Source of the DNA: Lachancea mirantina
Lineage: Eukaryota; Ascomycota; Saccharomycetes; Saccharomycetales; Saccharomycetaceae
Direction: 5' to 3'
Assembly (NCBI GenBank): GCA_900074745.1
Contig: LT598463.1
Span: 842,996 to 906,995 of the forward strand
DNA: 64,000 bases
The translations under genes and the position numbers were made by a program. Shown in pieces: positions 1 to 9,796 of the stretch. Position 1 is the first letter of the stretch. Every line of letters begins with the position of its first letter. A model generated the notes under the pieces. That model searched no databases and was not told where the DNA came from. It was given only the letters and a program-made list of their open reading frames with translations.

Positions 1-1043
1 ATCAAGAATCCAAATCATTGTCGCCAGGGAATGCACTGTACACTTACAAAGAGAATTCCAATGAACTATTAAACGTCAAATCTTCGTCAACAAATTCTGA
101 CTCTAATATCATGAGATCTGCGTCTCAAGCGCAATCGAAAATTTGGGACGAAAGTCAAATATTGCCCCTTGGCAGCTACATGCCTCCTGACTATGAACCA
201 ATAACCATAGATGTGATAGATACGCCTGGGTTTAAGCCCGATATGGTTGTTCCGTTCTTGGAAGTTTCGCTTTTCCGTAAGCTAGATCGCGACGTTTTAG
301 GCCGCTTGGCTGACGAGCCACGCTTGCCAGTATCGACGACAAGTATGCTAGTGGCTTCAGGTGCTTCAGAACTCAACGGAAAAGTTGCTGGCTACGTTTA
401 TGTATACAGCGCAGTTCCCGAGCTGAATCAAGGTGCTTCTCCGCCAGGATACGAATCTGCTTCTCTCGGTGATAATGTGGACACAATTATAGCTGAAGAG
501 CCAGGGAAAGAATCAAGGAAACGCTCTGTCTCGAGTGGTGACGTGGCGTGGTCATCTTTCGACAGACGCCGAGATGGAGGGCTTGCATTGCTAGAGGTCA
601 TACGAAATTGCATGTTGGACGCATGGGCAGAGTTTCGAGATTATCAGAACCGCTGGTCGGAAGGTAAGGAAGGCGATGTCTATTCACTAATGTACAGTTT
701 GAAGCAGATGTGGAAATCTCAAAGCAGACGTAACGAGAAACTCAAACAATTGAGATCCTATAACAGAGATCCAAAGGAAATTGATTTAGACGAAGCATCA
801 CCCAATGCACCTCCTCCATCAATCATTATATGCACTCATTGTAATGATCATTTGGCGAGCCCAGTGTTGATCGAAACGGGTAAACGCATGGCTGTTGATT
901 GGCGCTGCGGGTTTGTTGCTCTTGATAGCTCTGAAAATTATAACGTGGATGTTGCGTTGAGTCTGCTTCTCAGGGAGATCTTGGAGAAGGAGAAAATTGT
1001 CCAAGCCTTAAAACTTACCAAGAGGGGTGGCCTTAAGAAATAA
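1..1043 (+). CDS. YPR084W-like protein, C-terminal part, cut by the window edge
   Basis: The frame is open from the first bases, so the true start lies outside the window; about 347 residues are visible. The assignment to S. cerevisiae YPR084W, a protein of unknown function, rests mainly on position: it is convergent with ASA1 as YPR084W is with YPR085C. Within the protein there are traces of a small-GTPase fold. DTPG at 219-230 resembles the G3 motif, THCND at 834-848 sits where a G4 motif would be, and the following ALDSSENYNVD segment plus helix resembles the end of a Ras-like domain. A long polar insert with a Ser/Arg-rich stretch separates the first two. The P-loop, if there is one, would lie upstream of the edge. 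The function is not known, and the GTPase reading is inference. Confidence 0.7.
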   Translation, partial: QESKSLSPGNALYTYKENSNELLNVKSSSTNSDSNIMRSASQAQSKIWDESQILPLGSYMPPDYEPITIDVIDTPGFKPDMVVPFLEVSLFRKLDRDVLGRLADEPRLPVSTTSMLVASGASELNGKVAGYVYVYSAVPELNQGASPPGYESASLGDNVDTIIAEEPGKESRKRSVSSGDVAWSSFDRRRDGGLALLEVIRNCMLDAWAEFRDYQNRWSEGKEGDVYSLMYSLKQMWKSQSRRNEKLKQLRSYNRDPKEIDLDEASPNAPPPSIIICTHCNDHLASPVLIETGKRMAVDWRCGFVALDSSENYNVDVALSLLLREILEKEKIVQALKLTKRGGLKK

Positions 1044-1084
1044 ATCAGCATTGGATATGTAAGACAATCATGACTAATTAACTT

Positions 1085-2398
1085 TTATGGTATTTTGCGC
1101 TCGCTACGATTGGTGAGCGGCGTAACCTTATGCATAAGAATACTCCCATCCTCATAGGCTATGAAACACCAATTATTCAAAAGAATATTCAAGAATCTCT
1201 TTCTGTTGAACGTAGCATTGCTCAAGTCATAATTCATTAAATTCAGCCATAGACAAGCCAACGCATTTGGCTTAATAAAATTCTTGGCTTCTGCTTCGCT
1301 GTCAGCGTTGCCGATGCTCTTCTCATTGCCAACAACAGCGCACTTTTTTTTGCAAAAGTTTGCAATCGGATTAAGGTTCTCAAAGATTAGCGATTGTCCC
1401 TTCCAGCTATTTAATGCCAAGATGCTGCCCCGACTTTCGATATCGCTAATTTGTTTAACAGGGAGCTCTATAACCTTTGCCTCAAAGTTAATGCTTGTAC
1501 AATAGCCATATTCAGTTGACACATTTGTCTCCGGACTCACTGTACTAGTATAGGATCCGTAATGGTGGTTCTCTAATGTCGAATGGACATAAATTTTGTT
1601 GTGAGTTGACGAACTCAACACATTTCCTGTCGTTGGATCCGCGCAAATCGACAGAACAGGATCTGGACAGTGAGCAGATGAGACATACGAGACATTAAGT
1701 CTGAAGAGTTTTTGGCCCACCACCGGATTTTTAGTCTGCTCAAATTCCAAACCAATTACAAAGCCACTTTCGTAGCCAACATAAATGACACCATTCTCAC
1801 AAGCCGCAAATTTCATCACTATACCTAGTCTATCAAAATTCATACCAGTTCTAGTCTCTTTAAATCTCTTCACCATGGGATACAAGTTTAAACCGCGAAA
1901 CTCTCTTGTGAGCGACCGAGGATCTCTAATATCAAAAGAATAAATATCAATGAGCTGCGAGTCCATAGTATTGCAACACCATAAACGATACCTTTCTTTG
2001 CTCAAGGGTTGAATGGCTACATTAGCAAAATTGAGAGTATTAACCGGAATTTCATAGACGTTGGAAAATTCCGCCATAGTTCGGGTCCGCTGGCCTGTGA
2101 GGAGCGTTGGAGCGTAAAATCTCTCATCTAATGCCTCCAATGATAGAATTTGCAATGAACTATCTTTGCAAAGTGCAAAAAGAAATCCATCGATATACTC
2201 TAAGTATTCAATGCTGGCTTGCGACGGAAGTTCGTATTTGGCAAACGGTCTTCTGGTTATCAAATTCCAAGCGTAAATCCTGCCATTACTATCACCAGAT
2301 GCTAGAATAGGAATTGTGCCATCATAGGTTACGCTAAGAGAGGTCACTGACGCATTGTGAGCTCTCAATGTATAGGTTTCTGCGACTGAATGTTGCAT
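1085..2398 (-). CDS. ASA1: ASTRA complex WD-repeat subunit Asa1
   Basis: A protein of 437 residues, close to the 443 of S. cerevisiae Asa1 (YPR085C). The N-terminus carries a WD-type opening (LRAHNASVTSLSV, then ASGDSNGRIYAWNL) and further propeller blades are spread through the chain, e.g. SICADPTTGNVLSSSTHNK. In budding yeast Asa1 belongs to ASTRA, with Tra1, Rvb1/2, Tel2, Tti1 and Tti2, a group linked to folding and assembly of PIKK-family kinases such as Mec1, which lies 20 kb away here. I start at the first ATG (2398); an extra upstream codon in frame is TTG. Convergent with the YPR084W-like gene, as in S. cerevisiae, which supports the call. Confidence 0.88.
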   Translation of the reverse strand: MQHSVAETYTLRAHNASVTSLSVTYDGTIPILASGDSNGRIYAWNLITRRPFAKYELPSQASIEYLEYIDGFLFALCKDSSLQILSLEALDERFYAPTLLTGQRTRTMAEFSNVYEIPVNTLNFANVAIQPLSKERYRLWCCNTMDSQLIDIYSFDIRDPRSLTREFRGLNLYPMVKRFKETRTGMNFDRLGIVMKFAACENGVIYVGYESGFVIGLEFEQTKNPVVGQKLFRLNVSYVSSAHCPDPVLSICADPTTGNVLSSSTHNKIYVHSTLENHHYGSYTSTVSPETNVSTEYGYCTSINFEAKVIELPVKQISDIESRGSILALNSWKGQSLIFENLNPIANFCKKKCAVVGNEKSIGNADSEAEAKNFIKPNALACLWLNLMNYDLSNATFNRKRFLNILLNNWCFIAYEDGSILMHKVTPLTNRSERKIP

Positions 2399-2857
2399 CA
2401 AAACGGCTATCTCGAAGCAGGATCTAGCTTATGCGATAAGTAAAATGATCATGCGAAAATCTTCAAGAGACTTGGATCTGAGATCAGTGATCGTGAAGTC
2501 GGGTTTTTATGTTTTCTAACGCCATCGCCCATAAGATCTAAGTGTTTTTCAGGTGTGGAAAATATAGTTAATAAGAGGAGCAGCAATGAAAACTACTCTG
2601 AAATCACCTATTGAATCAGATGAATTATAAGGTATCCCTATTAGATCTTATAAACTTGCCAATCCTAGACAACTAACCGAATAACCCAAAATTCAATTAC
2701 AAAACATTATTGATACTACATACCTTTTTCACAGGTAAATTATTTGCTAAAGGACCTAAGATAACGGGCGAAAACCCTTCAATGTTGTTGGAAGGATAGC
2801 AATTCCTGATATCACTTTTTGATTGATGCTTTCTCGAGTAACAAGCGCCGGGTGAAG
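2399..2857. other. Intergenic: ASA1 promoter and OPY1 3' region
   Basis: AT-rich, with only short frames. It must hold the promoter of ASA1 (minus strand) and the 3' end of OPY1. I see no RNA gene or clear transposon remnant; a ten-base match to an LTR start near 2785 is judged chance. Confidence 0.6.
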
Positions 2858-3847
2858 TTAAGTTTGAGATGATTTCAACTTTTTTCTTGCCAAGACACAG
2901 CTCTTGATGTTCATTATCCAGTCAACTGTGTCTCGCTCATTGAAAGCGCGTAATTTGAGTCTTTCATCAAAGGTGATAAGTGCAAAAGAAGTGTAACAGT
3001 TATGATCTTCGAGTTCGACACAATCTACAATTTTGTCGAGATTAATCTTTTTCTTCAATTTCCCAGATGAAACTGAATGAACCAGTAAAAATCGGTTATT
3101 CAAAACCATGTTTATTCTTTTCCAAGTTCTCCTGCCTAGTCTTTTTTTCACTCTCCCATAAACGACACCACTTTGTATTACGTGCTCTGGTGCCTTAGGA
3201 TCGTACATTGCGAAAAACGCCTTGTCTTCTTCCCGAAGTTTCTCGCTTTTAGAAAGATCTATCGGAGGCTTGTCGTTTCTATCAGCCAGCAGCTCAGAAT
3301 CCATTTCATAGTCGTCGTCATCATCGTCGTCATCGTCGTCATCGTCGTATGTCTTGGCTTCTTTTGTCAATACGTCGTCCGGAAGCTCAGATTCCCCCAA
3401 CCCTTGGTCTCTCGCGAGCCGCAATTGCTGGAATGCTAGTTGCCATTGTGTTATGATCTCTTTCGTTTCAGCTTTTAGGACCATTGTCTCATCCTTCGTG
3501 TAGATGTCCAGTCGTAACTCGCCTGGAACGACTCTGAAATCCAAGATTTCATCGACAGGAACGACGCTAATAGCCTTCCGTTCACTCTTGTCTTTGTAAT
3601 AACTGAATTGATTGAGCCTCAGGACAAACCAATATAGCTGCACACTTCCTTTAGAAAACCAGTGATGTGATGATTCCGCAGACGTGACTTCTGGCTTCGA
3701 TGAGGAGTCCCCGGATTCTGGTGGCTTACTTTTCGTTACAGATCCCGAATTTGTCACGGACTTCTTCAGTAAATACGACGCAAACAGAACTTCGTTCAGA
3801 ACTCCAGCATTGAGCCGTGGAGACGGAGTTGTCTTGACAGGAACCAT
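2858..3847 (-). CDS. OPY1: Tandem PH-domain protein Opy1
   Basis: At 329 residues it is nearly the length of S. cerevisiae Opy1 (328). Two pleckstrin-homology domains can be traced, about residues 18-145 (with WFVLRLNQFSYYKD) and 215-325 (GVVYGRVKKRLGRRTWKRI to the closing helix WIMNIKSCV). The linker holds an uninterrupted run of 12 aspartates (residues 168-179) followed by more acidic residues. In yeast Opy1 binds phosphoinositides and has been tied to PI4P 5-kinase Mss4 regulation and to pheromone-arrest phenotypes. Start is a plain ATG. Its neighbour SHE3 lies on the same strand upstream, the same order as YBR129C-YBR130C. Confidence 0.92.
   Translation of the reverse strand: MVPVKTTPSPRLNAGVLNEVLFASYLLKKSVTNSGSVTKSKPPESGDSSSKPEVTSAESSHHWFSKGSVQLYWFVLRLNQFSYYKDKSERKAISVVPVDEILDFRVVPGELRLDIYTKDETMVLKAETKEIITQWQLAFQQLRLARDQGLGESELPDDVLTKEAKTYDDDDDDDDDDDDYEMDSELLADRNDKPPIDLSKSEKLREEDKAFFAMYDPKAPEHVIQSGVVYGRVKKRLGRRTWKRINMVLNNRFLLVHSVSSGKLKKKINLDKIVDCVELEDHNCYTSFALITFDERLKLRAFNERDTVDWIMNIKSCVLARKKLKSSQT
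3311..3346. repeat. GTC/ATC trinucleotide run coding for 12 aspartates in OPY1
   Basis: Twelve consecutive GAC/GAT codons on the minus strand, interrupted by no other residue. Mixed use of both codons makes it less slippage-prone than a pure repeat, but it is a plausible length polymorphism between strains. Confidence 0.9.
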
Positions 3848-4943
3848 TAAGTATCTGGAGTTGTTGTCCTTCCAGAAGAGAAGGTTAACTCTTAAACGGA
3901 GCTTGCATTAAAAAACCGTCATGACGTACGCCGCTTTGACTTATGTAACAATGGATACGTATAAAAAGATAAGTCACGTGCTATTATATAAAAGTGAAGA
4001 TTTAGAAGGTATAATAGTAATGGAGGCTAAAGTGAGGGATCGAGAAAAGGAAACTATCTGCTCAAAACGATAGGGTTTTGATTGAAATGGGATCATCAGC
4101 AGATTTGATCGTCAGCAAAAGTTAGTCATGACATACGGAAAAATAACAAATACTCGAAAATTCGCTATTCAGTAGTAAAAATTGTGAATTTAGCAGGCGA
4201 AGAATGTGTAATCAGGCCCAAGAAATGCCATTCAACTTGAAGCTTGTAAACTCGTAGCCTTTGTGTGGAACTTTAATCGTAATTTTAATCTTTTTTTTGT
4301 AGTGCCTTGAAGTTCGCTTCAAGAGGATGTCAGGATCTTTAAATCAAGGTGAATGTATGGGGGTGAGCAAGATGAAAACTTGATGTATAATTTACCATCC
4401 TATCGCCATCAGAGAAGATGCATTTAAAGTGTGTAGTGTTTGATATGATTCTATTCTCTCACTGAACTTTTCTCTACAACCGCCCCTTACGGCACACAGA
4501 GAAACGGAATCAGCATTAATTGGACTAAATATGCAGCTATCGCGCGTTTTAATGCTTTCCACATGTCCCTGTTTGCGGTTTAGTTTTGCTTAAGAGAGGT
4601 TACAACCCGAACCTCAAGCATCAATTTAAGCTGCCCTATAAAGCAATCGCAATCTCTGAATGTTGGGTATTCTTCCTTACTTACTCTATAATGCGCTAGA
4701 AACCCACAAAAATGGACGGTCCGTTCACGGTACCAAAATGGTGGACTCGTAGTCGATATCACGACCCAAATCGAATGGAGTCGCACCCGGAATGCAAATA
4801 TCGAGAGCACGTCAAGGGCCACGGAGAGGAAGTGTTATACTGATGATGTTGCGTTGAATGATTTGGCGAGACGGATATGAATGAACGCTCCCCAGCATAT
4901 CATAGCACTAAGGTGGAGAGCGTGGCTTCGCAAAAAATTTTAC
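3848..4943. promoter_or_regulatory. Intergenic 1.1 kb: OPY1 promoter with E-box and TATA, SHE3 3' region
   Basis: Just upstream of OPY1 a CACGTG (3975-3980) lies next to TATATAAA (3985-3992, TATA-like on the minus strand), about 130-145 bp before the ATG. That is a credible promoter with a Cbf1/Tye7/Pho4-type site. The rest, up to the SHE3 stop, has no convincing frame; an 80-codon minus-strand frame at 4580-4822 shows no recognisable features. I looked for C/D-box snoRNA signals; a TGATGA near 4839 has no partner D box at a sensible distance. Confidence 0.55.
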
Positions 4944-6278
4944 TCAGTTCTCAACGTTTGAAGAATTGGAAGGTGTTCTGGAGTGTGAAATGCTTTTCTT
5001 CCTTCGACTGGAGTTGTTTCGTTTTGAGGCAACTCTGGTTATTGAGTTCGAACGCTGAACACCGTCCTTGGCGTTACCACTGATAACGGGCCCCAGGGGC
5101 TCATCCGAAGGATGTCGAGAAGTACTGGGAGAGGGTGTCGACTTAACTGACGAAAACCTCTTGACGCCGGGTAGTGCAGGGGAGGAAGGCGGTGGCATAG
5201 TCGTGGAAGACGGCTGCGGCCGCGAAATGGAGATGTTTGAGCCATAGAAACTGCTTCTCTTTCCAGCACTCGTGTTACGTACTTTTGACATTCGAAGCTG
5301 AGGTTGGCCAGGGATGCTGCTACCATTTGGAATGCTGGAAGCAGTCGTGGATAACCTGCTTTTCTGAATGGAAGATGATGCCAGTTTCTGGGAATCATGT
5401 TCTTCAAAAAATTCCGGTGACAAGGGTACACCTGTCTGCTCACTGTACTTTAGTGTTAAATCTTTTGACTCGTCATAAAGACGTTCCCATGCATGTAAAT
5501 CAAGCTGATCACGCAATGTATCAACTTTTTTGCTTAATTCTTGGAGTTGTTCCTGGCGTGCGTTTTCCAGCTCCTTGTATTGCAGAGAATACTTATGCAA
5601 TTTTGTTTGTAGCTCTGAGTTCACCTGTGTCAACTTTTCCAATTTTAAGGTAAAATGCCGTTCTGCATCCACTTTGTATTGTTCGAGGCTTTGGCGTAGG
5701 TCAGAGATATCAGTTTCGTACGAATTACGGTAGCGTTTATGGCTGTCGAGCAAGGCGTCATATTGAGCCTGCGTTTGTTGCATTTGAACTTCGAGCGTGC
5801 CTCCTTTACGGTCCGAATTTTCTAAGCTCTGTTGAAGTGCCTCATTTTGAGAAACGGCCGCTTCATATGAAACCCTCAATCGGCCAAGCTGCGACTCTAA
5901 TTCCTTAATCTTCCGCTCTTTTCTTCCCAAAACAGACCCCAGATTCTCGTTTTCATGTTTAAGTGTTGAGATCGTTTCAATTTGTTGTGCCTGTCGTTGA
6001 TTCGACGTCTCCAGGCGAGTAAGCAGATTGCTCGATTGCATTGTGAGCTCCAAATTCGCTTGCGAAAGTTTGTCTATCTGTGCATGTAGCGTTTCTATCA
6101 CTTTTGAACTTGACATCCCGGCACCAATGTCGCTAGCGTAATTTCGGCTGGGACTATCGTCATTGTTCATGTTCGCCAGAAATGTGCTCTGATTTATCGA
6201 CATTCGCGACGGAGAAAGGCGCGACGGCGACATATGACTCGGAGTGAGTCGAGCAGGTGAATGGAGATTTGTTTCCAT
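4944..6278 (-). CDS. SHE3: mRNA-transport adaptor She3
   Basis: 444 residues (S. cerevisiae She3 425). She3 links the RNA-binding protein She2, loaded with ASH1 and other localised mRNAs, to the type V myosin Myo4 so that transcripts move into the bud. The chain shows a long coiled coil, about residues 58-278, with continuous heptads and no proline, then a basic, Ser/Pro-rich disordered tail (residues 290-444) where She3 is known to contact She2 and RNA. The first 30 residues hold a repeated SPSR/SPAR-type motif that looks like phosphorylation sites. ATG at 6278 is the first in frame. Same-strand neighbour of OPY1 as in YBR129C-YBR130C. Confidence 0.93.
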   Translation of the reverse strand: METNLHSPARLTPSHMSPSRLSPSRMSINQSTFLANMNNDDSPSRNYASDIGAGMSSSKVIETLHAQIDKLSQANLELTMQSSNLLTRLETSNQRQAQQIETISTLKHENENLGSVLGRKERKIKELESQLGRLRVSYEAAVSQNEALQQSLENSDRKGGTLEVQMQQTQAQYDALLDSHKRYRNSYETDISDLRQSLEQYKVDAERHFTLKLEKLTQVNSELQTKLHKYSLQYKELENARQEQLQELSKKVDTLRDQLDLHAWERLYDESKDLTLKYSEQTGVPLSPEFFEEHDSQKLASSSIQKSRLSTTASSIPNGSSIPGQPQLRMSKVRNTSAGKRSSFYGSNISISRPQPSSTTMPPPSSPALPGVKRFSSVKSTPSPSTSRHPSDEPLGPVISGNAKDGVQRSNSITRVASKRNNSSRRKKSISHSRTPSNSSNVEN

Positions 6279-7889
6279 GATTGTGGCGTTCCGTCGCTTT
6301 TTTTACTTCCGCTCTGGTCTTGGGTTAAAAAAGCCTGTAGAATCAACGGTTCTAAAGCTCGAGGTTGCATGGATCAAATCAAAAATCGTGCAAGATGCTA
6401 ACATTATCGTGAGAAGGGCCGTTAACTTTCACTGACTCATATGGCAAAATCATGAGTATGGCAAGATCAGACTAGACATTACCCATTCTTCGCGGTTGAA
6501 GCGCTCTTCAGTTTCAGTGCCGTGGCAATTTGACTAGGCCCAAAAAGTTTGTATAACGAGATTGCTACATTTTCTCTAAAAAATTTATTTCTTGGTAGAA
6601 TTACCGCGCGTTATGGTATGTTGTTGTATCTTTAACAATGCCACGTTATATGACTAAGAACATTTTTTCGAAATAGAGAGATTCACCATGAGGAAAGTCA
6701 TTGCTATGGAGGATCGCCGCTATCGGTAGTCGACAACTTCCCTAATTATTCTATTAGTTTATGCACAGTGATTTTGCGTAGCGAGAGAAAATAGTAATTG
6801 AGTACTTATTGAGTACTCATACCTTTCCCTAATTAAGTTTCTCATATTGAATACCAAGTGCTCGCCATGGAGCGTCCTTTATACATTTCTTATAATTTGA
6901 CTCCCATCTATTTCTTTTTTGGTGTAAACATGGTAACATTGTATACGCTTTTCCTTTCTTTAATAAAGCATACCACTGGTGGTGTAAAAAATAGTAAATC
7001 TCTAGTCACTGATGAGATCCTTAGACTTCCGTGGCTTCCTATTGAACCGGATTCAAATCATTCATTGGTTCATCTCCAATCTGTTCTGTCATCACGATCA
7101 CGTGATACATTGACTGATAGTGCAACTTGACGATATCACCTTTCAAAAGCACCTCTCAGCAGTTACTGTCATGAAACTAATAGAAGATGCTGAAAGAATC
7201 ACAAGAATTTGACGTTCAAAACAAGAACTTTAGTAACTTAGGAGGTGGTAGCTCTTTAGTTTATCACTTTTGACTTTAAGAAGGCTATCACGTGACTACA
7301 GTGTCACTTTTTAATGACGCTCAACTGGAATACAAGAAACATGAAAGCGGATAGATCTCGCTTGCTATAGTTGTTCCTAGCCAATCAAAAGTAAGACTAT
7401 CTAATTTCTCACAATACTTAAGACAAGGAGGTGCGGGTCCTCGGACGATTCAATTTACCCCAGAAAATGTCCAGTTGACGTATATGGTGGTGACCATTTC
7501 ATACGTGCGGAGGTGTCGCCCAGTGGATCGGAGCACTGGTAGCGATAAAGCCAAAAGCTCAGAGAGCTTTAATTACCGAACTAGCCCATTTTCTAAAGCT
7601 GCTTTTCCAGGGAAGACTGGTTAGGTCAATATGATCTAGGAAATAAAATTGATATTATTAGGTGTGTTAGATTAGAGGCTAGCTTGCAAAAGCAACTGTG
7701 CCCTATGCTGTCTTCAAAACTACAGAATGGTACACAAGAGAAAAAATGCAACTTTGATGCCAGTTCATTTGATTGGCGTAAAACGTCCGGCTCTTCATTC
7801 ATGTTAGGACGAAACCTCGGGTGGAGGCGCCGCTAATGGGGAGCACAACGTTATTCGTGACTTTGCGTGTGAGTTCTTAGGTTTCACAG
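6279..7889. other. 1.6 kb intergenic: SHE3 promoter, SRP54 3' side, palindromes
   Basis: No convincing gene. An ATG-started frame of 87 codons at 6867-7130 has no recognisable domain, and its codons look like the background. Palindromes stand out: ATCACGTGAT (7097-7106), a second TCACGTGA (7288-7295), and GAGTACTTATTGAGTACTCA around 6796-6816. In S. cerevisiae the neighbours of SRP54 and CCZ1 differ, so this gap may once have held a gene now lost, but I see no remnant. Confidence 0.5.
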
Positions 7890-9512
7890 CTACATGCCCA
7901 TGCCAAATTGCTTTGCCATTTCTTGCATTTGAGGGTTTTGCATCATTTTCATCATGTCATCCATGTTTGGCATACCTCCCATGCCACCCATGCCTGGGAA
8001 TCCAGCGCCCGGACTACCAGCACCGCCGGCACCGCCAGCACCGCCACCAAACATATTCATCATGTTCTTCATCAAACTAGGATTCTGTTTAAGCCTCTGC
8101 TGTGCTTGCTGCATCATAGCAGGAGAAATCTTGGGCATACCAGGGATGTTGGGCATGCCGGGCATGCCAGACATTCCAGGCATTCCTCCACCTTGTTGCG
8201 CCGCTCTCGATGTCTGAGCCATCCTAGCCATCATTTGTTGCTGCATCAAAATCATTTCAACGTCAAAAACCGTGGCACCAGATCCGCGTGCTACTCTCAC
8301 AAGACGACTCGGTTGCTCTGTGAAAATGCGTCCGTCAGATTCAAGTTCTTTCTTAGTCATGGAATCTAAAACAAAAATCATTCTTTTCATTTTTGTGCTC
8401 GTTTCTTCCTCACTTATTTGGTTCATCATTTGGCCCATACCAGGAATCATGTTAGCGATGTTAGACAGAGGGCCCATTTTCATAATAGTTTGCATTTGCT
8501 TTTGAAAGTCAAGTAACGTGAATTTGCCCTTTTGCAAGTTTTCGAGAGTAGCTTCGTGATCTTCTTTGTTCGAAACGGTTCTATACTGCTCCAACAAACT
8601 TTCCATGTCTCCTATTCCCAATAGTTTGGATATGAATGACTTGGGCGAAAACTTTTCGAAATCGTGAACATGTTCACCGGTACCAATGAAAATGATAGGG
8701 GTGTTTGTCGCTGCGACCGCTGAAATGGCACCACCACCCTTGGCGTGACCATCCATTTTGGTCAAAATTATGGCACCAAAATCCGAGCTATCTTTGAACG
8801 CTTTGGATTGCTGCTCAGCAGCTTGACCAATTGACGCATCCAAAACCATGATGGTCTGGTTGGGTTTGACAACTTGCGAAATCTCAACCATTTCTTGAAA
8901 AAGCTCTTCTTCTTGACGATGCCTACCAGAGGTATCGACAATAATAATGTCAAACTTCTCCTTCTTGAACTTGGACACACCATCTGCTGCTACTTTGACG
9001 GGATTTGTATCGGTATATGACCCATAAAAGGGAATCCGTGCCTTAATGGCATTTTGTTTGAGTTGGTCAAACGCACCTGCTCTAAACGTATCCGCACAAA
9101 CAAGACCAACTTTGAACCCTCTTTTCGAGTAGTAAACGGCTAACTTAGTACACGACGTCGTTTTACCCGATCCTTGAAGACCAACAAACATTATCACGTT
9201 TTGCTTCTTCTTTTTTGGCTGGAAGGGCTGCGCTTCACAGTCCACCAACGAGCAAAGTTCGTCAAAAACCGTTTTTTGAACCAATTTCTTGGTCTGCATG
9301 CTCCCCATACTCCGGTTTTTATTTTCCAGTAACGTGTTTCTGATGCTATTACGCAAACTGGATACCAATCTGATGTTAACATCGCTCTCTAAAAGCGCTG
9401 TTACAATCGATTTTAACATGACATCGACCGCCGCGACGTAATCGTCTTGAGTATTGGAAAGTGCGCTATTAACTGCGCCATTGATACGCTTTCCTAAGTC
9501 AGCCAGAACCAT
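7890..9512 (-). CDS. SRP54: Signal recognition particle GTPase Srp54
   Basis: 540 residues against 541 in S. cerevisiae. This is the SRP subunit that binds signal sequences as they leave the ribosome and, through its GTPase, docks with the SRP receptor at the ER. The N domain (residues 1-95) is followed by the G domain: P-loop GLQGSGKTT (111-119), DTSGR (193-197), TKMDG (251-255). The M domain (about 330-540) is rich in methionine and glycine, ending in repeated GMPGM and MGGMP stretches suited to signal-sequence and SRP-RNA contact. ATG at 9512 is clear. It is divergent from CCZ1; in S. cerevisiae the two are on different chromosomes (YPR088C, YBR131W), one of the interleaved pairs here. Confidence 0.97.
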   Translation of the reverse strand: MVLADLGKRINGAVNSALSNTQDDYVAAVDVMLKSIVTALLESDVNIRLVSSLRNSIRNTLLENKNRSMGSMQTKKLVQKTVFDELCSLVDCEAQPFQPKKKKQNVIMFVGLQGSGKTTSCTKLAVYYSKRGFKVGLVCADTFRAGAFDQLKQNAIKARIPFYGSYTDTNPVKVAADGVSKFKKEKFDIIIVDTSGRHRQEEELFQEMVEISQVVKPNQTIMVLDASIGQAAEQQSKAFKDSSDFGAIILTKMDGHAKGGGAISAVAATNTPIIFIGTGEHVHDFEKFSPKSFISKLLGIGDMESLLEQYRTVSNKEDHEATLENLQKGKFTLLDFQKQMQTIMKMGPLSNIANMIPGMGQMMNQISEEETSTKMKRMIFVLDSMTKKELESDGRIFTEQPSRLVRVARGSGATVFDVEMILMQQQMMARMAQTSRAAQQGGGMPGMSGMPGMPNIPGMPKISPAMMQQAQQRLKQNPSLMKNMMNMFGGGAGGAGGAGSPGAGFPGMGGMGGMPNMDDMMKMMQNPQMQEMAKQFGMGM

Positions 9513-9796
9513 TGTAAGCGGCGGACAACAAGTTGACTATTGACCAAAGTATGATATTTCAGACTGTTGTCTCGTTACTTGCCCTATGGTAAAGAAAATT
9601 TTCAAAATATCACCAACTGTCTCCATTGACGAAATGATTTCAATAGAGAGACAGACAAGATGATATCTCTTGGTTAAGTCAAGAAGGAAAGGCAAGCATG
9701 GATAAGAAGCCTCTTGCGCGATTTGCAAACACATTGAGCATTGATTTGCATTGATTGTGCCGGTCAAAAAATTACAAGAAAAAAAAAGCTAAAGAA

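Noticed and set aside
2785-2857. TGTTGGAAGG identical to the start of LTR copy B
   Set aside because: Only ten bases match; the next bases do not follow the LTR, and an element of that length would run into OPY1.
6867-7130. 87-codon ATG-started plus-strand frame in the SHE3-SRP54 gap
   Set aside because: No family signature or skewed codon use; expected by chance in 1.6 kb of AT-rich DNA.
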